In this document: positions 60,640 through 64,000 of the stretch, in pieces
Numbering within the stretch: position 1 is the stretch's first letter
Layout: the number at the start of each line of letters is the position of its first letter
Assembly (NCBI RefSeq): GCF_015706575.1
Contig: NW_024037072.1
Span: 18,105,162-18,169,161, forward strand
Direction of reading: 5' to 3'
Origin: Patiria miniata
Taxonomy: Eukaryota > Echinodermata > Asteroidea > Valvatida > Asterinidae
Length of the DNA: 64,000 bases
The notes under the pieces: model-generated
The model's database searches: none
Seen by the model: the letters and a program-made list of their open reading frames with translations, nothing else
Told to the model about the DNA's origin: nothing
Program-made: the position numbers and the translations under genes

Positions 60640-61692
60640 ACCAAACCCCCAGGCTGATTGCCTAAAAAGAAAAGAGTTGATCATGGGGAAGATTTGCTCA
60701 TCGTTCAACCTGATAATCCACCTCGTAGCTATTTTTTTTTAACTTGAATACAAACCTTATCACATCACCTATGCTTATAACATGGTATAAATATTAATTT
60801 AATCACGTGATATGTTTTACGCATGCGTGTTAAGGTCAGTGACAATACACAGTGAAAAGGGGGAAAGGCTTTAGCAAGGATGTTCCTTTAGTTTATATGT
60901 ATTTTTGGAATGTGGGATTGAGATTGAAATGACTATTATTGAAATGAATATTATTCCCGTGAAATGTCATATGTGGCTTCTCGCACCTAAACGTTGCACT
61001 TTTCACTGTAACATCCGTGCCAAGTATTCATTGTTGTCCTTGTGCCACCCCTTACTGCAATATGTTTGACGCAGGTTTATTTCTGTGCAAAGTTTACCTC
61101 CTTAAAATGTACATCATGTGAATATAACTGTAAATACAACTGTTCTCACTTCATTTGGCTTGGTACATATGCTTTTACTAAAGGTGGAATTTGTAATTGG
61201 GCTACCGTGTATAATTGTCTTTTAAAAATGTAAATGGTTGTTCACGGTTTCGATGGAAACATTCTTCTGTTTATATCACTCTAAAGTAAATTGTATACAT
61301 TTAGCCACAATCTTCCCACAAAACTATTATTAAAAAGGTAATGTTTAATGATATTTTAGTACAATAAAGTGGATATATGTTGCTGCACTATGGACAGCAA
61401 ATGCCTTGAAGTGTTTCAATGTTATCGACATATTAAGTCTCATAATAATGCCTATAGTATTTTATGCAGCGCCTGGATACATCCCCGTCATATGATTAGT
61501 GTCATTGAATTATTCTTCCAAATGCAAGGCGCGTCCGCACTGAAAAAAAAAGCAGAATCTCCATTCACAGATATGGTGACTCTGATGCTGTACATCCATA
61601 GTACAAGTTAACATGTATAACAACCTACCAACTTAAGGTGATGAGGATTTTTTCGGGCGTTGTATAAAACAAATAATGAATGTTTCACAGTC
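60640..61692. other. Gene-free stretch
   Basis: AT-rich sequence with short unrecognised open frames at 61042-61233 and 61369-61611. Confidence 0.3.
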
Positions 61693-61812
61693 GTGCAATG
61701 GAAAGAATAATTTCATTCGGTGAAAGATCGAATGCTCCATTCCACTCAGCTTCGCCTCGTGGAATGAAAACTTTCCATCTGTCAACACATGAAATTATTC
61801 TTACCATTGCAC
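61693..61812. mobile_element. Small hairpin element (snapback)
   Basis: Arms start GTGCAATGGAAAGAATAATT and end with the inverse AATTATTCTTACCATTGCAC. Inner GGAATG/CATTCC blocks frame the apex CACTCAGCTTCGCCTCGTG. The apex is shared with the hairpin at 26401-26523, although the stems differ. Confidence 0.65.
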
Positions 61813-62990
61813 TTATAAACATTCATCATTTGTATAATTGTTATATATTTCAAGCTTTTTAGATATTCAAATAAAAATATTTTAGGATCATCTTTAGACA
61901 CCCATCTGACTATAGAAACTGACTGAATAGCCTGTAACCTCCCACATATTTATATAGGGTCATAATCTGGTCTATGTGGGTAATCTCTTCAAATTCCTGT
62001 ACTCTGCAGGGATAGGTTAAAACCATAAGACAGAATGATATTTATCGATCTCAGTCTCGAATGTTGGACTGAATTTTTTTTTATCGTTTGTTTCCTGTGA
62101 ATTGACCCAAACATGGTGTATGCTTAATCGTGCATGCCCCACTTTTGGTGCGTGATTATAACTTTTTTGGGAAGACCACCCGTATGTTTTGTACACGATC
62201 GCCAAATTGGGGACTTTCGGAATTGGGAACCCAATTTTCCTCTACTGTTCAACGTCCCCCATTGAATGCGGAAACGAACTCAGGTTTGTTTATGGTGTAA
62301 ATCGGGCATTTTCTATCGTTCCTCTGCATTGATTTTTGTTCAAACTTAAAAAAAAAATCATTGGTTTTGTGCATGTTTTCTAATCGAGGACGTCCTCGAT
62401 TTGACTCCAGTCCTCGATTATACTCAAGGATGTTACACATACATGCACACATTTTGGACGGGGGGATGGGCAGTTGGAATACCCCCCCCCCCCCAATTTT
62501 GTTCTGAGCACCAAGAAATTGTTGTAGCAATTTAAACATTAAATATGAAATTTAAAGTTGTACAATTCGTGATAAAATTGGATCTTCCAACCGCTCTTTT
62601 TTCAATGGCGTGGAGGGGGTAATCGTTCAAAATCGTGATGGGCTTCAAGAACACTTTTTTTCAGGGAAAATGCACCCAAAAGTCATGTTAACTGAACAAG
62701 GGTGAAAAAGCTTTAATTTGATGTATGTCTTGATAACCTGTGGGTGTTGTTTTTTCCCGATTTTTTTTTTAAACGGGGACATTATCTGTGGTGTCTACTG
62801 TAAGTTATCTACACAGTCCGTCAACCCAATGCGTATCTGACAGTTATTATGAACAACGCCACCTAGTGTCAACGGGTGTCCAGCCTTCCCCCCCCCCCCC
62901 CCACCGCTTTTTGCACATGTATGCCTATCTTCAACGCATGTAAGTTTACGGATTTAAGTCCACTCTCCAAGACTGATTATTTAAATAGTA
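61813..62990. other. Gene-free stretch
   Basis: G and C runs lie at 62458-62465, 62481-62494 and 62888-62902. A short direct repeat, TCCTCGAT, lies at about 62391-62418. No gene. Confidence 0.3.
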
Positions 62991-63053
62991 GCTAGCACAA
63001 TGCTTTCGCGTTGAAGGGGCCTTCGTGATAGAATGGATAGCGTGCCGGTATTA
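62991..63053 (+). repeat. tRNA-like SINE head, copy of 22491-22558
   Basis: GCTAGCACAATGCTTTCGCG leads into GGGGCCTTCGTGATAG and AATGGATAGCG, which resembles the D-arm and A box of an arginine-type tRNA. No B box is seen. It immediately precedes the SINE-like body at 63061. Confidence 0.5.
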
Positions 63054-63060
63054 GGTTATA

Positions 63061-63475
63061 CCAAAACAAGTGCGAGTGCACAATAAGCTATGGCCGTCTT
63101 GCATGAAAGTCTTGCATGAAATCTATCAAAATGATCCCTGCCTGAGCTGAAAATATGTGACGCCCAAAAATGCGCCGCCGATGGCACATATGGAACACCA
63201 TTATGTATACCTAGATTTATAGCGATTCATGACAAAAAACACGTGACTATATAACATTACTGCATATATTTTGCCTCCATTTACAAAATGTTCATAAACA
63301 TCTTTCCCAATCGTTACAAACAGTTTTTGTTAAGTATTCAATTTATTTTGTTTGCTTGTTTTAAAAATTTAAATTTAGTAATTTGTGGGAAACGTAAGGG
63401 GCCATATTTTGGCCACTTTTTCAGGAACAGACCGACCGATCACCAAGTAACAGGTAGAAGCTCCTGCCAGAGCTG
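63061..63475 (+). repeat. SINE-like dispersed repeat, copy 2 (interrupted)
   Basis: The blocks at 63061-63205 and 63425-63475 match copy 1 at 40031-40262 in order. About 215 bp of AT-rich sequence between them has no counterpart in copy 1, so it is either an insertion here or a deletion there. The end blocks, CACCAAGTAACAGGTAGAAG and CCAGAGCTGAAAA, are close to copy 1. Confidence 0.6.
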
Positions 63476-63520
63476 AAAAACAAGTCCCAAGCTGGTCATG
63501 ATGACAATCAGTGAATCAAT

Positions 63521-63576
63521 CAGTCAATCGGTCGGCCGGCCGGTCGGTCGGTCGGTCAGCCAGCCAGCCAGCCAGC
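63521..63576. repeat. (GGTC)n/(AGCC)n microsatellite
   Basis: GGTCGG/CGGT tetramers switch to (CAGC)n tetramers, with a GGCCGGCC palindrome near 63532-63540. Simple sequence. Confidence 0.85.
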
Positions 63577-64000
63577 CTGATATAGCATAACCGTCTCGGG
63601 ACCAGCAAATATTACATGGCAAAGCGTATTTTGTCCCTGAGACAGCAATCAAAACTCTAAAATACTGTTCTGGTTCGGATGATGCTACTTGACCTGGCCG
63701 TGGCCAGTTTGGATGGGATCACAGAAGAGCCATTAAAATTTATCGTTCGTAAAATATCGTCCGAGTTTCAGTGATAATTTAGCCTTCAAGACTCCAAAAC
63801 GATATTAAAAGTCGCCAAGTACATGTTTGTCAATTGATCATTTCATAAAAATCTATTTTCTATTGTGTTATAAAAACGTTGGATATATTTGTCCTAATTT
63901 AGACTACTTTTGCTGGATGAGATTAAGATTTAAGTATTACTTGGAAAAAAAATATAATAAGTGTATTTATGAACATATTTGGATAATTGCATCGGGCACA
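63577..64000. other. Window end, no feature
   Basis: AT-rich sequence with no recognised gene or structured repeat. Confidence 0.3.

Overview
This is a eukaryotic, intron-rich, AT-rich nuclear window. The only confident protein-coding gene is a three-exon G protein-coupled receptor on the + strand (exons 31155-31679, 56504-56708 and 57929-58425). Spliced, it gives a 408-residue seven-helix receptor of the GnRH / adipokinetic hormone / corazonin receptor superfamily. Both splice junctions have GT-AG borders and fit in phase (0, then 1). The first intron is about 24.8 kb and is packed with mobile-element debris. No rRNA, CRISPR array, operon or bacterial-type gene is present.

The organism looks like a marine invertebrate deuterostome, most likely an echinoderm or a relative (inference). 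The reasons are the receptor type, with an ancestral NPxxY rather than the chordate DPxxY; foldback elements built of short tandem repeats with 8-bp target duplications, as described for sea urchin TU elements; a strongly repeated TAGGCCTA octamer; and many G-tract-bearing hAT-type MITEs. The species cannot be fixed from the sequence.

Layout: (1) 1-31154, upstream of the gene, has no supported gene. It holds two hAT-like MITEs with perfect 8-bp target duplications (1558-1876, 7555-7882), a PIF/Harbinger-like MITE (5113-5321), four members of a 16-bp-repeat foldback family (2514-2868, 15813-15945, 18557-18600, 20329-20774), a LINE-like coding remnant (17263-17616), small palindromes and a satellite of about 160 bp (27861-28890). 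(2) 31155-31679 is receptor exon 1. (3) 31680-56503 is intron 1. It carries a nested foldback complex (32151-37434) that contains four copies of a 280-bp repeat, a perfect 219-bp palindrome with a hammerhead ribozyme fold on each strand, a long (TA)n tract and a MITE. It also holds an hAT-like element, tRNA-like sequences, a 1.6-kb foldback (46246-47873) and a fifth 16-bp-repeat element (50325-50440). (4) 56504-58425 holds exons 2 and 3. (5) 58426-64000 is the 3' flank, with a foldback (60322-60639), a hairpin (61693-61812) and a SINE-like repeat shared with intron 1.

The most unusual observations are the inverted pair of type I hammerhead ribozymes, best explained as a Penelope-like element terminus sitting between TA microsatellites, and the family of 16-bp-repeat foldbacks, two of which carry telomere-like CCCTAA repeats at their centre. 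All repeat calls were made by eye, without database searches.
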